Part shown: positions 62,874-64,000 of the stretch, one piece after another
Numbering within the stretch: position 1 is the stretch's first letter
Layout of the letters: every line of letters starts with the position of its first letter
Source: MADRE3 sp963718195
GTDB lineage: Bacteria > Desulfobacterota > Desulfobulbia > Desulfobulbales > Desulfocapsaceae
Assembly: GCA_963718195.1 (NCBI GenBank)
Contig: CAVQYQ010000005.1
Span: forward strand, 806,001-870,000
Direction of reading: 5' to 3'
DNA: 64,000 bases
Position numbers and translations under genes: made by a program
The notes under the pieces: model-generated
Databases searched by the model: none
Told to the model about the DNA's origin: nothing
Seen by the model: the letters and a program-made list of their open reading frames with translations, nothing else

Positions 62874-64000
62874 ATGAAGAATCTAGACGTGCCGATGCAT
62901 GATGACAACACCCCCCTTGATCAAGTCAGCCCCACGTCAGCGGTCGCCAAGATTATTACCACCACAGCATTTCAAAATTTTTTCAACACCATCTCCAACG
63001 GTGGATTCCTGCTTATCCTCGCTGCTGTTGCAGCGTTTCTCTGGTCAAATATCAGCCCGGAAAACTACGCTCATTTCTGGCACCAAGACCTCTCAATTAA
63101 CATCGGTGGCGCAGTCCTTTCACACTCTCTTGCCCATTGGGTAAATGATGCATTGATGACCCTGTTCTTTTTTACCGTGGGATTGGAAATCAAACGGGAA
63201 ATGCTTGTGGGAGGACTCTCCGAACCCAAGAAAGCTGCACTCCCTGTAGCAGCCGCTGCTGGAGGGATGGCCGTTCCTGCCCTGTTTTATGTCATTTTTA
63301 ACGGTGGTGGTGACAGTTTGTCGGGATGGGGTATACCGATGGCCACGGACATTGCATTTTCCCTGGCGATACTATCAACACTCGGAAAGCGGGTACCATT
63401 CGGGATCAGGCTTTTTTTGACGGCTTTCGCCATCGCCGACGATCTCGGTGCGATTCTGGTTATTGCTCTTTTCTATACACCGACAATTCACCTCTCCTAT
63501 CTTGGTGCGGCCTTGGTCGTCTGCGCCGGACTTTTCATTCTTAATAGATTCTGGGTCAGAAACACACTGGTCTATATGGTTATGGGCGCCATACTCTGGT
63601 TCATGGTCGCACATTCCGGTCTGCATGCGACAATCACCGGTGTCGTCGTCGCCATGTTTATTCCAGCAAAAAGCAGGTATAATACCGGTTTGTTTCTGCA
63701 GATGGTCAGGGAACGCTTGGATCAAATCACCTGTAAGGGAGGAGACTGCGGCTATACTATTCTGGTGAACCGTGCTCACCTCGAGGCTGTTCAGGCAATC
63801 GACTCGGCCTGCAATGAAGTTGAGACCCCACTTCAGAAAATGGAGCATGCCATGGAGCCGTGGATCGCCTACTTGATTCTACCGCTGTTTGCCCTGGCTA
63901 ATGCGGGCGTCGTTATGGCAGATCTCGACATGCAGGTCGCCATGTTGCACCCGGTAACGCTTGGGGTTGCTCTTGGGCTCACCCTTGGTAAACCGATAGG
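62874..64000 (+). CDS. nhaA: Na+/H+ antiporter NhaA, N-terminal part (cut by window edge)
   Basis: About 375 residues are visible with no stop before the right edge. Start ATG 62874 follows AAGAGGA. Family blocks: TLFFFTVGLEIKREMLVGGLS, MATDIAFSLAILSTLGKRVP and the Na+/H+-binding pair in AIADDLGAILVIALFYT. About nine membrane helices are seen. A stretch around 63680-63850 with KGGDCGYTILVNRAHLEAV-type sequence is the loop typical of non-enteric NhaA. It protects from sodium and alkaline stress. Confidence 0.93.
   Translation, partial: MKNLDVPMHDDNTPLDQVSPTSAVAKIITTTAFQNFFNTISNGGFLLILAAVAAFLWSNISPENYAHFWHQDLSINIGGAVLSHSLAHWVNDALMTLFFFTVGLEIKREMLVGGLSEPKKAALPVAAAAGGMAVPALFYVIFNGGGDSLSGWGIPMATDIAFSLAILSTLGKRVPFGIRLFLTAFAIADDLGAILVIALFYTPTIHLSYLGAALVVCAGLFILNRFWVRNTLVYMVMGAILWFMVAHSGLHATITGVVVAMFIPAKSRYNTGLFLQMVRERLDQITCKGGDCGYTILVNRAHLEAVQAIDSACNEVETPLQKMEHAMEPWIAYLILPLFALANAGVVMADLDMQVAMLHPVTLGVALGLTLGKPI

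Noticed and set aside
1..64000. CRISPR arrays, rRNA genes or complete insertion sequences
   Set aside because: No regularly spaced repeats, rRNA-like sequence or transposase frames were found on reading both strands.

Overview
This 64 kb window looks like an ordinary chromosomal stretch of a Gram-negative anaerobic bacterium, most likely a member of the Desulfobulbales (Desulfobacterota). That assignment is inferred from gene content: a three-part archaeal-type glutamate synthase fused to a GltD-like flavoprotein and ferredoxin, a selenocysteine-containing rhodanese, a FabL-type enoyl-ACP reductase, duplicated TatA genes, and lipoprotein and Tat-type envelope features. There is no rRNA, no CRISPR array, no integrase and no complete IS. 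Accessory DNA is limited to two copies of a short MITE-like element, one gene remnant and one frameshifted gene.

Layout. 1-6.5 kb: the start of a class A PBP (minus), an MltD-like lytic transglycosylase, a TraB-family membrane protein, YhbY, then a minus-strand pair made of a multi-spanning membrane protein and a periplasmic rhodanese whose catalytic residue is encoded by an in-frame UGA with a SECIS-like hairpin, and an MBL-fold hydrolase. 6.5-18.1 kb (minus): tRNA-Gly(CCC), terminator, then rimP-nusA-ylxR-infB-rbfA-nrnA-truB-rpsO-pnp-dut-walJ, the conserved translation/RNA-processing cluster. 18.5-25.4 kb (plus): topB, rsfS, thrC, MITE copy 1, a purine nucleoside phosphorylase remnant, mtaD and two tatA genes. 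25.7-30.9 kb: the glutamate synthase operon with a clear sigma-70 promoter and a terminator. 31-36 kb: a P-loop/FHA-like/PPP-phosphatase fusion protein, then a PhoU-like protein and a Pit phosphate transporter, MITE copy 2 and a strong terminator. 36.2-38.1 kb (minus): a bifunctional PBP split by a one-base frameshift. 38.4-47 kb (plus): QueG-like iron-sulfur protein, acyl-CoA/malonyl-CoA synthetase, asd, aldo-keto reductase, mutL, 3D-domain lipoprotein, trmFO. 47-49.7 kb (minus): a Toprim/RecA-like primase-helicase and maf. 49.8-54.4 kb (plus): cNMP-binding protein, transglutaminase-like protein, ABC ATPase and permease. 54.4-59.6 kb (minus): fabL, DUF362, serA and a B12-binding-type radical SAM protein. 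59.7-64 kb (plus): a large M1-like/ChaN/PDZ fusion protein and the start of nhaA.

The most notable items are the seleno-rhodanese, in which Sec occupies the catalytic position and the gene is translationally coupled to a membrane protein; the 138-bp element found twice, each time flanked by an 8-bp duplication containing the stop codon of the upstream gene; the unusual FHA-like/PPP/P-loop and M1/ChaN/PDZ fusions; and the chromosomal primase-helicase-like gene.
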